Positions 17,424-26,450 are shown, counted from the first letter of the stretch. The stretch is DNA of 64,000 bases from Tsukamurella conjunctivitidis (GCF_007858475.1 NZ_VIGX01000002.1:186001-250000); one strand, 5' to 3'. Translations and numbers: made by a program. The notes: generated by a model not told the origin, from the letters alone.

Positions 17424-18419
17424 ATGATCGAGGTGCGGAACCTCACCAAGACCTACGGGTCCGGCGCCGCGGCGGCACACGTGCTGCGGGACGTGGGCTT
17501 CACGGTGGCGGCGGGCGAGATCTTCGCCGTCGTCGGCCCCAGCGGCGCCGGGAAGTCGACTCTCGCGCAATGTCTCAACCTGCTGGAGCGACCGACGAGC
17601 GGCACCGTCGTGATCGGCGGCCAGGACCTCACTGCGCTGGGGGAGGCGCAGCTGCGGGCAGCCCGCCGCCGGATCGGCACGGTCTTCCAGTCCTCGAGCC
17701 TGCTGCGCCGCCGCACCGCGGCCGAGAACGTCGCGCTGCCGCTGGAGTACCTGGGCGTCACGAAAGGGGAGACGAGGGCCCGCGTGGCCGAGCTGCTCGA
17801 CCGGGTGGGGCTGGCGGACAGGGCCGGCCACTACCCGCACCAGCTCTCCGGCGGGCAGCGGCAGCGCGTGGGGATCGCCCGGGCGCTGGCGCTGCGCCCC
17901 AAGGTCCTGCTCTCGGACGAGGCGACCTCGGGTCTCGATCCGGAGGCCACCGCGCAGTACCTCGACCTGCTGCGGGACGTGCGCGATGAGCTCGACCTGG
18001 CCGTCGTGCTCATCACCCACGAGATGGACACGATCGTCCGCGTCGCCGACAGCGCGGCCCGTCTCGACCACGGCGTCCTCGCCGAGCAGGGCGTCCTCGT
18101 CGACCTGCTCACCGATCCGGAATCGGTGCTCGGCGAGGCCCTTCGCTCGGCCGGGCCCGCGGCCGCGGCACCGTCGGGCCAGTCGACGGTACGCCTGACC
18201 TACGACACCGCGGTGCCCGCCGACTGGCTCAGCCGGGTCACGCTCGAAACGGGGACCGCGGTCGCGCTGCTCTCGGCGTCGGTGCGGGCCGTGGGCGGCG
18301 TCACCGTCGGGGCCGTCACGATCGGCGTGGACGACGGTGACCGCGCCCGCGTGCTCGCGGCCGCACGCGGCCTGGGGCTCCGCATCGACGCCGACGCCCG
18401 CGAGGCGGTGGCCGCATGA
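17424..18419 (+). CDS. metN: Methionine ABC transporter ATP-binding protein with NIL domain
   Basis: ATPase of 331 aa. Walker A GPSGAGKST is at residues 38-46, signature LSGGQRQRV from 141, Walker B VLLSDE at 161-166, and the switch His in VLITHEMD. A C-terminal NIL domain (about 256-328, SVRAVGGVTVGAVTIGVDDG) is the methionine-sensing domain that defines MetN. ATG at 17424 has a strong GAGGAGGA. TCCTC (17401-17405) can pair with GAGGA inside that Shine-Dalgarno, a weak sequestering stem. First gene of a coupled metN-metI-metQ operon. No SAM riboswitch is visible. Confidence 0.93.
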   Translation: MIEVRNLTKTYGSGAAAAHVLRDVGFTVAAGEIFAVVGPSGAGKSTLAQCLNLLERPTSGTVVIGGQDLTALGEAQLRAARRRIGTVFQSSSLLRRRTAAENVALPLEYLGVTKGETRARVAELLDRVGLADRAGHYPHQLSGGQRQRVGIARALALRPKVLLSDEATSGLDPEATAQYLDLLRDVRDELDLAVVLITHEMDTIVRVADSAARLDHGVLAEQGVLVDLLTDPESVLGEALRSAGPAAAAPSGQSTVRLTYDTAVPADWLSRVTLETGTAVALLSASVRAVGGVTVGAVTIGVDDGDRARVLAAARGLGLRIDADAREAVAA

Positions 18420-19126
18420 CCCAGCTCGCCTCCGGGATCACCGTGCCACTCAACGAGATCCCCGATCTGGTGCTGCCCGCGCTGCGCGACACGGTGATCA
18501 TGGTGGGCCTCGTCATGGTGATCGTACTGGTCGTCGGGGTTCCGCTGGGCGCCCTGGTGCACAATCTCGCGCCCGGCGGGCTGCTCGCGAAACCGGCGCT
18601 GCACCAACCCCTCACCTGGGTGATCAGCATCGGCCGGTCGCTGCCCTTCCTGGTGCTCATGACGGCGATCATCCCGTTCACGCGATTCCTCACCGGCACC
18701 AACATCGGCATCGCCGCCGCGGTGGTGCCGATGTCGATCGCCGGCATCGCCTTCTTCGCCCGCATCGTAGAGAACAGCCTGCGGGCCCTGCCGCCCGACG
18801 TCGTGACCGTGGCCAAGGCGTCCGGCGGTAGCAACACACAGATCATCTGGGGCGCACAGATCCCCGAGGCGCTGCCCGGCATCGTCGGCGGCCTCACCAT
18901 CAACACCATCGCCATGATCGAGTACTCGACGATCGCCGGGACCATCGGTGCCGGCGGTCTCGGGTACGTCGCCGTGACCTACGGCTACCAGCGATTCGAT
19001 CACGGCGTCATGATCGCCACCATCCTCGTCCTCGTCGTCGTGGTGTCCGCGATCCAGCTCGTCGGCGACGCGCTCGTCCGACACCTCACCCCCGAACAGA
19101 CCGTTCTCCGAAAGGCCCTCGCATGA
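18416..19126 (+). CDS. metI: Methionine ABC transporter permease
   Basis: Permease of 236 aa with about five transmembrane helices. The EAA coupling motif is LPPDVVTVAKASGGSNTQI followed by IIWGAQIPEALPGI, which docks with MetN. IGRSLPFLVLM and NTIAMIEYSTIAGTIGAGGL are typical MetI segments. ATG at 18416 overlaps the metN stop (ATGA), so subunit synthesis is coupled. It forms the inner-membrane channel for D/L-methionine import. Confidence 0.92.
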   Translation: MTQLASGITVPLNEIPDLVLPALRDTVIMVGLVMVIVLVVGVPLGALVHNLAPGGLLAKPALHQPLTWVISIGRSLPFLVLMTAIIPFTRFLTGTNIGIAAAVVPMSIAGIAFFARIVENSLRALPPDVVTVAKASGGSNTQIIWGAQIPEALPGIVGGLTINTIAMIEYSTIAGTIGAGGLGYVAVTYGYQRFDHGVMIATILVLVVVVSAIQLVGDALVRHLTPEQTVLRKALA

Positions 19127-20043
19127 GCGACACGCAGACCCCCACCCCCGCGACGCCTTCCGCGGACGACGATCACGGTTTCACGACCCGCGGATCGCGG
19201 CGGCCCCTGATCGTCGGTGCCGTCGTCCTGGTGGCGCTCGTGGTCGCCGCGTTCGTGGGATGGCGCGCCTTCGGCGGAGCGGATGCGAAGACCGCCAACG
19301 AGACCGCCGGCGCCACCCTGCTGGTCGCCACCACGGAGGGCAACGCCGCGGAGCAGGCCCTCATCGAGTTCGTCGCGAAGGAGGTCGCGCCCAAGCACGG
19401 GATCACCGTGGCGTTCAAGGGTTTGGCCGATTCCACGACCATCAACCGGGCCGTGAGTGAGGGGGAGGTGGCGGCGACCGTCTACCAGCACAAGCTGTGG
19501 CTGGGGCAGGTGCTGCAGGCCAATCCCGACTTCCGTGAGGAGGCCGCGACGCCCGTCTTCCGCTGGGGCTTCGGGCTGTTCTCCGACAAGTACACCGACC
19601 CGCGGCAGCTGCCGCAGAACGCCAGGGTCTCGCTGTACTCCGACCCCGCGAACGAGGCGCAGGGGCTGTGGTTCCTGGAGCGGGCGGGGCTGATCACGCT
19701 CGAGCCCGGCGTGAACAAGTGGCAGGCCACCGTCAAGGACATCGCCTCGAACCCGAAGAACCTGCAGTTCACGCTGCTCGACTTCGCCGCACAGACCCGG
19801 GCCCTGCCCGACCTGGACGCCGCCGTCGGGTACACCGAGTACTACCTCGCCGCGGGTGTCCCGATCAGCAAGGAGATCTTCGCCCCGGCCGCGCCCGACG
19901 AGTTCGCGGGCCAGCTGACCATCGGCAGCAGGTGGAAGGACACCGAGAACATCACGAACCTCGTCGCGGCCTTCAAGGATCCTGCCGTGCAGGAGTTCCT
20001 GCGCACGGACCCGCGAGTGAAGGACATCCTGCTGCCGTTGTGA
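19123..20043 (+). CDS. metQ: MetQ/NlpA family substrate-binding protein, membrane-anchored
   Basis: Binding protein of 306 aa of the NlpA family: LLVATTEGNAAEQALIEFVA at the start of the mature domain, then GEVAATVYQHKLWLGQVLQA and DLDAAVGYTEYYLAAG. It captures methionine for MetNI. It has no cysteine at all, so it cannot be a lipoprotein. Instead a single hydrophobic helix at about residues 28-46 (LIVGAVVLVALVVAAFVGW) after a 27-residue cytoplasmic tail would anchor it. ATG at 19123 overlaps metI (ATGA). Confidence 0.9.
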   Translation: MSDTQTPTPATPSADDDHGFTTRGSRRPLIVGAVVLVALVVAAFVGWRAFGGADAKTANETAGATLLVATTEGNAAEQALIEFVAKEVAPKHGITVAFKGLADSTTINRAVSEGEVAATVYQHKLWLGQVLQANPDFREEAATPVFRWGFGLFSDKYTDPRQLPQNARVSLYSDPANEAQGLWFLERAGLITLEPGVNKWQATVKDIASNPKNLQFTLLDFAAQTRALPDLDAAVGYTEYYLAAGVPISKEIFAPAAPDEFAGQLTIGSRWKDTENITNLVAAFKDPAVQEFLRTDPRVKDILLPL

Positions 20044-20083
20044 CGGCGGAACGGCGCCGGCCGCCCCGGCGTTTGCGATCCCA

Positions 20084-20089
20084 TAGGAT
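20084..20089 (+). promoter_or_regulatory. Leaderless-type -10
   Basis: TAGGAT followed by 7 nt and the ATG at 20097. Serves the membrane protein gene, separating it from metNIQ. Confidence 0.5.
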
Positions 20090-20096
20090 CGCGGGC

Positions 20097-20786
20097 ATGA
20101 ACGTCGAGACGTGGGGCCTGATCACCAGGATCATCGCGATCATCTCCATCGGCACCCTGGTCGGACAGGCGTCCGCGCGGCTGTTCGGGCTGATCAAGAA
20201 GCCCTTCTTCCAGATCCTCGCGAGCGTCCTCGAATGCTCGGCGCTGCTCGCCTCACTCCTGGTCACGTTGTCGATGATCGCGGTGGCGTCCGGGAAGTTC
20301 GACGGGGAGCGGCTCGAGAACTCCGTGGGCACCCTGCAGGACGCGCTCTACCTCGATCTGGAGTACATGGCGCGCAGCGCCGCTCTGCTCGGGATGGTCG
20401 TCGCGATGTTCTACCTGGTCACGGACGGGGCGCCGCGGTGGCGCACCGCTCTCGTCCTCGTGGCCGGCTCGGTCGGTGCGTTCTGGCTGTTCGCCTACCT
20501 CAGCGGTATCGCCGCGATGTTCGTCATCGTGCTCGACCTGGACCCGGCGCAGGCCCGCGTCGTCAACGCGCTGATCGCGGTCTTCCAGCTCGCCGGCCCG
20601 GTGGTCGTGGTCCTCGTCGCACTGCTACGGCTCACCGCGGTGCGTACCCGCGTGCAGTCCGGGCTGCAGCGGATCCACGTGCCGTTCGCGTCCCAGTGGG
20701 GTGCGCCCGAGGCCGCCCCGGGCGCCGCCGTCGGCGGCGCGGTGGACAGCGGTTCGCACCGGTCGAAGCACCGCGCGGCCCGGTGA
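20097..20786 (+). CDS. Hypothetical membrane protein
   Basis: Protein of 229 aa that I do not recognise. It has five or so hydrophobic segments (LITRIIAIISIGTLVGQ, FQILASVLECSALLASLLVT, ARSAALLGMVVAMFYLVT, ALVLVAGSVGAFWLFAYLSG, and NALIAVFQLAGPVVVVLVAL). A basic, alanine-rich tail ends SHRSKHRAAR. The ATG at 20097 has no Shine-Dalgarno but sits 7 nt after TAGGAT. The last codons form half of the terminator stem, with the stop codon in the loop. Confidence 0.75.
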   Translation: MNVETWGLITRIIAIISIGTLVGQASARLFGLIKKPFFQILASVLECSALLASLLVTLSMIAVASGKFDGERLENSVGTLQDALYLDLEYMARSAALLGMVVAMFYLVTDGAPRWRTALVLVAGSVGAFWLFAYLSGIAAMFVIVLDLDPAQARVVNALIAVFQLAGPVVVVLVALLRLTAVRTRVQSGLQRIHVPFASQWGAPEAAPGAAVGGAVDSGSHRSKHRAAR

Positions 20787-20798
20787 CCGGGCCGCGCG
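20772..20798. terminator. Bidirectional terminator whose loop is the stop codon
   Basis: Perfect 12-bp stem CGCGCGGCCCGG / CCGGGCCGCGCG with a 3-nt loop TGA (20784-20786), which is the stop codon of the upstream gene. It lies between convergent genes and can serve both strands. No U-tract. Confidence 0.75.
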
Positions 20799-20813
20799 AC
20801 ACCGTCGAACCCG

Positions 20814-22787
20814 CTAGTGGACGGCGACGCTGTTGGCCGGATCCAGCATCGGGACGTCCAGCGCGGCGGCGGGGATGCCGAAGGCGTCGACCAGCGACTC
20901 GGCGATCGGGCGGGCCTTGCCGCACAGCTCGTTGACGCCGCGCCGGATCGCCTTGGCGCGCTCCACGGAGACCTGGCGGTGCATGAGGTACCAGCCCAGG
21001 TCGCGCTCGAGCAGGGAGTAGACGTACAGGTTGCGCATCAGCTTGAGCGCGTCGCGCGTGGCGCGGTCCTTGACGTCCGTGATGACGTCGACGAAGGCCT
21101 CCAGCACGATCCGCTCGATGTGCGCCTCGCCGACCTTGATCAGGTGGTCCTGCGTCTCCGTGAAGACCTCGAGCGGATCGGCGTCCTCCTCCTTCGCGCG
21201 ACGCATCCGGGCGGCGGCGGTGCGCAGCAGGTGATCCTCCCGACCGCGGAGCAGGCGCAGCTGCGTACCGGGGTGGGTGAGCTCGCTCTCCTCGGTGTCC
21301 TCGTTCGAGTCGTCGAGCAGTGTCTGCACCACCTGGCGGGCGGCGGTCTTCTCCAGCACCACGTCGCGCGCCATCTCGGCGACGAAACGCACCCAGCCGA
21401 CGGCGTCGAGGCCCTGGACGTCGGCGGCGTAGGCGGTCAGCTGCTCCTTCGCGACGAGCTGCGTGAGCACGAGATTGTCGCCCTCGAAGGTGGTGAAGAC
21501 GTCGATGTCGCCGCGCAGCAGCGGAAGCCGGTTCTCCGAGAGGTAGCCGGCGCCGCCGCAGGCCTCGCGGGCCGCGCTGATCGCGTCCGAGGCGAGGCGC
21601 GTGTGGCCGGCCTTGATCGCGGCGGCCTTGCCCTCGATCTCGCGGGCGTAGGCGGGATCGACCTCGTCGGGGTCGCCGGTCTGCAGCTCGTGCAGCTCGG
21701 CGGTGAGCTCGTTCTGCGCGAGGGCGAAGGCGTAGGCCCGCGCGACCAGCGGCAGCAGCCGGCGCTGGTGCGTGCGGTAGTCGAGCAGCAGTAGCTCGTT
21801 GTCGCCGCCCGGCGCGTCGAACTGGCGGCGCACCAGCGCGTACTTGGTCGCCAGGGTGATGCCGAGGCGGCCGGCGGCACCCGCTGCGGCGCCCACGGTC
21901 ACGCGGCCGCGGATCAGCGTGCCGAGCATCGTGAAGAAGCGCTTGTTGTCGGATTCGATGGGGCTGGAATAGGTTCCGTCCGCCGCGACGTCCGCGTAGC
22001 GGTTCAGCAGCTCACGCCGCGGGATGCGCACGCGGTCGAAGACGATGCGGCCGTTGTCCACACCGGGCAGTCCGCCCTTGTAGCCGCAGTCCGAGGTGGT
22101 GACGCCCGGCAGATCGTCGCCGTTCTCGTCGCGGATCGGCACCACGAAACAGTGCACGCCGCGGCCCGTCGGCTCCTCGCCGGGGCCGGCGGTGATGAGC
22201 TGCGCGAACACCGAGGCCCACCGCGCGTGCTTGCCGGCGCCGCCGATGTAGTCCTTGCGCGCGCTCGAGGTGGGGGAGTGGATCTCGAACTCGTCGGTCT
22301 CCGGCAGGTAGGTGGCGGTGGTCTCCAGCTCCTGCACGTTGGAGCCGTGCCCCGTCTCCGTCATGGCGAAACAGCCGAGCACGTCCAGGTCGATGAGGCC
22401 CTTCACGTAGGTCTCGTGGTGGTAGTCGGTGCCGAGGTTCTCCACCGCGCCGCCGAACAGGCCCCACTGCACCCCCGCCTTGACCATGAGCGAGAGGTCG
22501 CCGTAGCCGAGCGTCTCGATCGCGGTGACCGCCGCGCCCACGTCGCCCGTGCCGCCGTGATCCTCCTTGAACCCGTCGGCCGGGAAGCCGAGCGGCACCA
22601 TCGCCTTCATCTGGCCGAGCATCAGCTCGCGGTACTCGTCCAGGCTCAGCCCGGCCTGCGGGACCACGTTCCCGTCCTGGATCTGCGCGCGGACGACGTC
22701 CCTCGTGGCGGCCCACCTGCCGTCGAGGATGGCGCGCAGCGCTGCGGTCAGTTCGGGCGACGATGCCGGTGAGGTCGGAGCAGTCAT
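20814..22787 (-). CDS. Acyl-CoA oxidase/dehydrogenase family flavoenzyme
   Basis: Protein of 657 aa, the length of peroxisome-type acyl-CoA oxidases rather than the ~390 aa acyl-CoA dehydrogenases. The order is an N-terminal helical domain, a flavin-binding middle segment (GCFAMTETGHGSNVQELETT), and a C-terminal region with the catalytic-base motif FTTFEGDNLVLTQ. An additional ~190-residue C-terminal helical domain follows. It would catalyse the first step of fatty-acid beta-oxidation, giving H2O2 if O2 is the acceptor. The ATG at 22787 is 7 nt after TACGGT on the minus strand, a leaderless layout. Confidence 0.88.
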   Translation of the reverse strand: MTAPTSPASSPELTAALRAILDGRWAATRDVVRAQIQDGNVVPQAGLSLDEYRELMLGQMKAMVPLGFPADGFKEDHGGTGDVGAAVTAIETLGYGDLSLMVKAGVQWGLFGGAVENLGTDYHHETYVKGLIDLDVLGCFAMTETGHGSNVQELETTATYLPETDEFEIHSPTSSARKDYIGGAGKHARWASVFAQLITAGPGEEPTGRGVHCFVVPIRDENGDDLPGVTTSDCGYKGGLPGVDNGRIVFDRVRIPRRELLNRYADVAADGTYSSPIESDNKRFFTMLGTLIRGRVTVGAAAGAAGRLGITLATKYALVRRQFDAPGGDNELLLLDYRTHQRRLLPLVARAYAFALAQNELTAELHELQTGDPDEVDPAYAREIEGKAAAIKAGHTRLASDAISAAREACGGAGYLSENRLPLLRGDIDVFTTFEGDNLVLTQLVAKEQLTAYAADVQGLDAVGWVRFVAEMARDVVLEKTAARQVVQTLLDDSNEDTEESELTHPGTQLRLLRGREDHLLRTAAARMRRAKEEDADPLEVFTETQDHLIKVGEAHIERIVLEAFVDVITDVKDRATRDALKLMRNLYVYSLLERDLGWYLMHRQVSVERAKAIRRGVNELCGKARPIAESLVDAFGIPAAALDVPMLDPANSVAVH

Positions 22788-22794
22788 GATTCCA

Positions 22795-22800
22795 ACCGTA
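22795..22800 (-). promoter_or_regulatory. Leaderless-type -10 of the acyl-CoA oxidase gene
   Basis: On the minus strand TACGGT is followed by 7 nt and the ATG at 22787. No Shine-Dalgarno is seen. Confidence 0.5.
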
Positions 22801-22838
22801 CCGAGCGAGGGCGATTCATGCCGGTTCCGAGGCCTGCA

Positions 22839-23477
22839 TCACGAGCTCGCGACGCTGTGCTCCTCCGGCGCGCTCGCGCGCAACGCGGCCCGCACCGAAT
22901 CGGGCACCGGGAGGTCCAGGCCGGGCGTGGGCTCGATGCGCGCATAACCCGTGCGCAGCGGCAGCACGCCCGACCATCCGCCCTCGGTCGACGCGGCTCC
23001 ACCGCTGCGGGACTTGACGACCCAGTTGTCGGCGGTGATCGGCAGGGCGAGCACCGCCGTCGCGGCGAGCTCCTTGCGGCTGTTCACCCGCACCTCCGCG
23101 CTGCGGCCCGGCAGGAGCGCGTCGAGAAAGGCGTCCAGGAGTTCCTCGGCGCCCGCGGAGACCCGATCGAGGGTGCCGCGCAGGACGGCGGAGCGGTAGT
23201 TCATCGAATGGTCGAACGCGGTGTCCGCCACGACCAGGGCGTCCACGTGGGTCACCGTCAGCGTGACGGGTGCGCCCGCGGCGACGTGGCGCAGCGCGCC
23301 CGCCCCGGTCGATCCGTGCACAACGATGCGGTCCCCTGCCCGGGCGTAGGCGATCGGGATCGACCAGGGCAGGCCGTCGGCCACCGTCGACAGCACGGCG
23401 ACCATGCCCTCGTCGAGGATCTCGTCGAGCAGGCGCCGGTCGCCGCCCCGCTCGGGGTATCGGGTGAGCTTGTCCAT
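22839..23477 (-). CDS. Pyridoxamine 5'-phosphate oxidase family protein
   Basis: Flavin-binding split-barrel protein of 212 aa. DEGMVAVLSTVADGLPWSIP and YRSAVLRGTLDRV are typical of the PNPOx-like group, which binds FMN, F420 or haem and acts on varied substrates. It diverges from a MocR-type regulator gene, which supports a link to vitamin B6 metabolism or to the regulator's target set. Start ATG 23477 is preferred over ATG 23486, because MDKLTRYPERG is the usual N-terminus and GAGAAT lies 7 nt before it as a weak leaderless -10. Confidence 0.82.
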   Translation of the reverse strand: MDKLTRYPERGGDRRLLDEILDEGMVAVLSTVADGLPWSIPIAYARAGDRIVVHGSTGAGALRHVAAGAPVTLTVTHVDALVVADTAFDHSMNYRSAVLRGTLDRVSAGAEELLDAFLDALLPGRSAEVRVNSRKELAATAVLALPITADNWVVKSRSGGAASTEGGWSGVLPLRTGYARIEPTPGLDLPVPDSVRAALRASAPEEHSVASS

Positions 23478-23543
23478 GCCGACCATTCTCGGTCGAATAC
23501 CGGAGCATCAGAAGGTCCGGAAAGTGTTCAATCGATGATCCAC

Positions 23544-23549
23544 TATTCT
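23544..23549 (+). promoter_or_regulatory. Leaderless-type -10 of the mocR gene
   Basis: TATTCT followed by 6 nt (GGGGGC) and the GTG at 23556. The divergent PNPOx start is about 80 nt away, so the regulator may control both promoters. Confidence 0.5.
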
Positions 23550-23555
23550 GGGGGC

Positions 23556-24941
23556 GTGCCGCGCCCGCCCGCTCATCTCCCCGATTTCTGGGCCGCCGCC
23601 GCCCACGAGGGCACGACGCTCTCCAGCGCGGGGATCGTCGACGTGGTCCTCGACGGGCTGGACCGCGGCGCGCTGCACCCCGGCGACCGGCTCCCGTCGA
23701 CCCGGGCACTCGCCGCCGGTCTGGGCGTCGCCCGGAACACCGTCGTCACCGCCTACGACACCCTGGCGGCGATGGGCGCGACGAATCCGTTGCCCGGCAG
23801 CGGCACCCGGATCGCCGAGGGCACCGATCGGCTCGCCCACGCGATGCTCGCAGCGCCCGCACCTGCGCCGGGGCGGGCGGCGGCACCGTCGGACGGGGGC
23901 ATCGTGAGCCTGGAACCGGGCGTCCCCGATGTCGGCCTCATCGACGAGCGGCGGTGGCGCCGGTCCTGGCGGCACGCCACCGCCCTGCCGCCCGCGGCCA
24001 CCGTCGTGCCGCACTTGACCGCCCTGCAGGAGGCCCTGGCCGCGCACCTGCGGCGCCGGCGGGCGGTGCGGGCCGCCCCCGCCGACCTGCGGCTCTTCCC
24101 CGGCGTCAACCCGGCGCTGTCCGCGATCGCCACGTGGTTCGCGGCGCCGATCGCGGTGGAGACCCCCGGCTACCGGCGCGCCTTCGACGCCTTCCGGGCC
24201 ACCGGGAACGAGGTCATCGGGGTCCCCGTGGACGCCGAAGGCATGCTGGTCGGCCGGCTGCCGCGCCGGCGGTGCCTCGTCTACACGACGCCCGCGCACC
24301 AGTACCCGACGGGCGTCCGGCTGTCCATGGCGCGCCGGCTCGACCTCGTGGACTGGGCGCGCGCCACCGACAGCCTGCTCATCGAGGACGACTACGACGG
24401 CGAGTTCTCCTTCGACGTGGCCCCGCTGCCCGCGCTCCAGACCCTCGCGCCGGACCACGTCGCCTACCTCGGCACCGCCTCCAAGGCGCTGAGCCCGCAG
24501 CTGCGGATCGCCTGGGCCGCGCTGCCCGCATCCGCCCGCGATGTGCCGAACGCGGGGCACGGCTCGGGCGCGGGCGTGGACGGCGCCGCGGCGTCGATGC
24601 TCGCCCACTTCCTCGCGACCGGCGCGTGGGACGCCCACGTCGCCCGCGCGGGCCGCACCTACGGCGCGCGGCGTGCGGCCGTGCGCCGCGCGCTGGCCCG
24701 GCACCTCCCCGACGCGACGGTCCTCGGTGCCGACGCCGGCCTGCACCTGACGGTCGACCTCGGGTCCGTCGCCGCCCTTCGGGCCGCCGTCGCGGCCCTC
24801 GCCCGCGAGCGCTACCGCGTCGCGACGGTCGCGGCGCACGCCCTGACGGACGGCGACGTCGCCGACACCGCGCTCCTGCTGTCCTACGCCCTGCTGCCAG
24901 AGACCCGGGCGGACGCGGTGATCGGCCTACTGCGGCAGTGA
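23556..24941 (+). CDS. MocR family regulator (GntR HTH fused to aminotransferase-like domain)
   Basis: Protein of 461 aa. Residues about 20-90 are a GntR winged helix (RLPSTRALAAGLGVARNTVV). Residues about 115-460 are a fold-type I aminotransferase domain. LIEDDYDGEFSF carries the PLP-contacting Asp, and YLGTASKALSPQLRIAW the Schiff-base Lys310. The PLP residues are intact, so it probably senses PLP or an amino compound, like PdxR, GabR or EhuR. GTG at 23556 is supported by the -10 just upstream. Its 3' end overlaps the convergent esterase gene by 15 nt. Confidence 0.88.
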   Translation: MPRPPAHLPDFWAAAAHEGTTLSSAGIVDVVLDGLDRGALHPGDRLPSTRALAAGLGVARNTVVTAYDTLAAMGATNPLPGSGTRIAEGTDRLAHAMLAAPAPAPGRAAAPSDGGIVSLEPGVPDVGLIDERRWRRSWRHATALPPAATVVPHLTALQEALAAHLRRRRAVRAAPADLRLFPGVNPALSAIATWFAAPIAVETPGYRRAFDAFRATGNEVIGVPVDAEGMLVGRLPRRRCLVYTTPAHQYPTGVRLSMARRLDLVDWARATDSLLIEDDYDGEFSFDVAPLPALQTLAPDHVAYLGTASKALSPQLRIAWAALPASARDVPNAGHGSGAGVDGAAASMLAHFLATGAWDAHVARAGRTYGARRAAVRRALARHLPDATVLGADAGLHLTVDLGSVAALRAAVAALARERYRVATVAAHALTDGDVADTALLLSYALLPETRADAVIGLLRQ

Positions 24942-26450
24942 ATCGCCCGCCGGATCGGCGACCGGCACGGCCGTGCCGGGCAGGCCCGAGGCGGCCCACG
25001 CCCGGCGCCGCGCACCGTCGGGGTCGTCCTCGACGGTGGTCCGCGTCCCGATGACGAGCGTGCTCCGGGCGGCGCCGTCGTAGGCCGGCCAGGTGGAGAG
25101 CGGCCGTCCCGTGCGGGCGAACGCGAGCCAGTGGTCCTGCACCTGCGTCTCGACCCTGCGCGCGGCGGCCCGCTCGCCGGTCGCCACCAGGCCCAGTCGC
25201 CCGCTGAAGACGCCGAACACGGCGAGCAGTTCACTCGCGTGGGTCGCGCCGAAGCGCAGCAGCCGCAGCGCCGTGGGCGCGTAGTCGTAGCGGTACATGA
25301 AGGTGGGCGCGAATCGGCTGTGCGCCTCCGCGATCGGCACCGACGGTGCCCAGAACCACTGATCGCCCAGGAGCGTGGGCCATGCCGCGCGGAGGTCGGG
25401 GTAGACCGCGCGCAGCCCGCTCAGCTGGTCCGCGGTGGCACCCAGCGCACGGAGCATCGTCTCCTCGCTCGGCTTCGCGAGATCGCCCTTGCGAGTGAAC
25501 AACGTGCCCTCGTCCCGGTTGGTGCCGATGATCAGCGGCACCGGTGCGCCCCGGCCGCCGGCGATCGCCGCGAGGGGGTCCTCCGGCAGGAAGTCACCGT
25601 CGACAGTGGGACCGAAGGGCACGACGCCCGGCTCGTCCTGCTCCAGCGAACGGACCAGGCGGTGCGCGGTGCGGGAGATCGTGGTCGCGTCGGTGCCGAG
25701 CTGTGCGGAACCGCCGAGCAGGTCCACGAAGGCCCGCCCGCGCGACCGGGCGAGATCGCGATCGACGGTGAGCGTGGGCGCCGAGCTCTGCGCGATCGCC
25801 CGATGGAACAGGCCGCGGGCGGCGGGAGTGGCGAGCAGGGTGGTGACGGCGTTGCCGCCGGCGCTCTCGCCGAAGATCGTGACGTTGCCCGGGTCGCCGC
25901 CGAAGGTGGCGATGTTGCGCTGCACCCACTCGAGGGCCGCGACCTGATCCCGCAGGGCGAGGTTGCCGTCGATCGGACGGTCCGCAGTGGAGAACTCCGT
26001 CAGATCGAGGCAGCCCAGGGCGGCCAACCGGTAGTTGATCGAGACGAAGACCACGTCGCCGCGCTCGACCAGTGAGTTCCCCAGGTACAGCGGCGTTCCC
26101 GAGCTGCCCATCAGATACGCGCCGCCGTGGATGAAGACCATCACCGGGCGCGGCGCGCCGCCGGATGCCGTGGGCGCGACGACGTTGAGCGTCAGGCAGT
26201 CCTCGTCGACGGGCTGGTACCTGCGGAACCCGACCGGGGTGCTCCGCGGGTGCTGGACGGCCGCGTTCCGGAAATCGTCCGCCGCGCGGACCCCGGACCA
26301 GGCGGCGACGGGCTGCGGCGCCCGCCAGCGCAGCGCGCCCACCGGCGGCGCCGCGAACGGGATGCCCCGCCAGGAGCGCACCCGGCCACGCCGTACGCCG
26401 CGCACGGCACCCGATTCGGTCTCGACGACGGTGTCCCTCTCGCCGGTCAT
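24927..26450 (-). CDS. Type B carboxylesterase/lipase (third gene of the WS/DGAT operon)
   Basis: Alpha/beta-hydrolase of 507 aa. The oxyanion-hole motif is MVFIHGGAYLMGS, the nucleophile elbow GESAGG has Ser196, the acid lies in GTNRDEGTLF, and the His in FGATHASELLAVFG. No signal peptide is seen, so it is intracellular. It is a close paralog of the upstream gene (26447-27943), and the two share a nearly identical 177-nt segment around the nucleophile. ATG at 26450 overlaps the paralog's stop (ATGA). It probably hydrolyses esters of stored or imported lipids. Confidence 0.9.
   Translation of the reverse strand: MTGERDTVVETESGAVRGVRRGRVRSWRGIPFAAPPVGALRWRAPQPVAAWSGVRAADDFRNAAVQHPRSTPVGFRRYQPVDEDCLTLNVVAPTASGGAPRPVMVFIHGGAYLMGSSGTPLYLGNSLVERGDVVFVSINYRLAALGCLDLTEFSTADRPIDGNLALRDQVAALEWVQRNIATFGGDPGNVTIFGESAGGNAVTTLLATPAARGLFHRAIAQSSAPTLTVDRDLARSRGRAFVDLLGGSAQLGTDATTISRTAHRLVRSLEQDEPGVVPFGPTVDGDFLPEDPLAAIAGGRGAPVPLIIGTNRDEGTLFTRKGDLAKPSEETMLRALGATADQLSGLRAVYPDLRAAWPTLLGDQWFWAPSVPIAEAHSRFAPTFMYRYDYAPTALRLLRFGATHASELLAVFGVFSGRLGLVATGERAAARRVETQVQDHWLAFARTGRPLSTWPAYDGAARSTLVIGTRTTVEDDPDGARRRAWAASGLPGTAVPVADPAGDSLPQ
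25780..25956 (-). repeat. Near-identical 177-nt block shared with 27279-27455
   Basis: By eye alignment only 6 of 177 positions differ from 27279-27455, with no gap and a constant offset of 1499 nt. The block encodes the GESAGG nucleophile region of the two esterases. The rest of the genes is much more diverged. Confidence 0.85.

Noticed and set aside
22818-23555. N-terminal extension of the MocR gene back to 22818
   Set aside because: It runs antisense through the PNPOx-family gene and lacks motifs; the GTG at 23556 has a -10 at the right distance and gives a normal GntR N-terminus.
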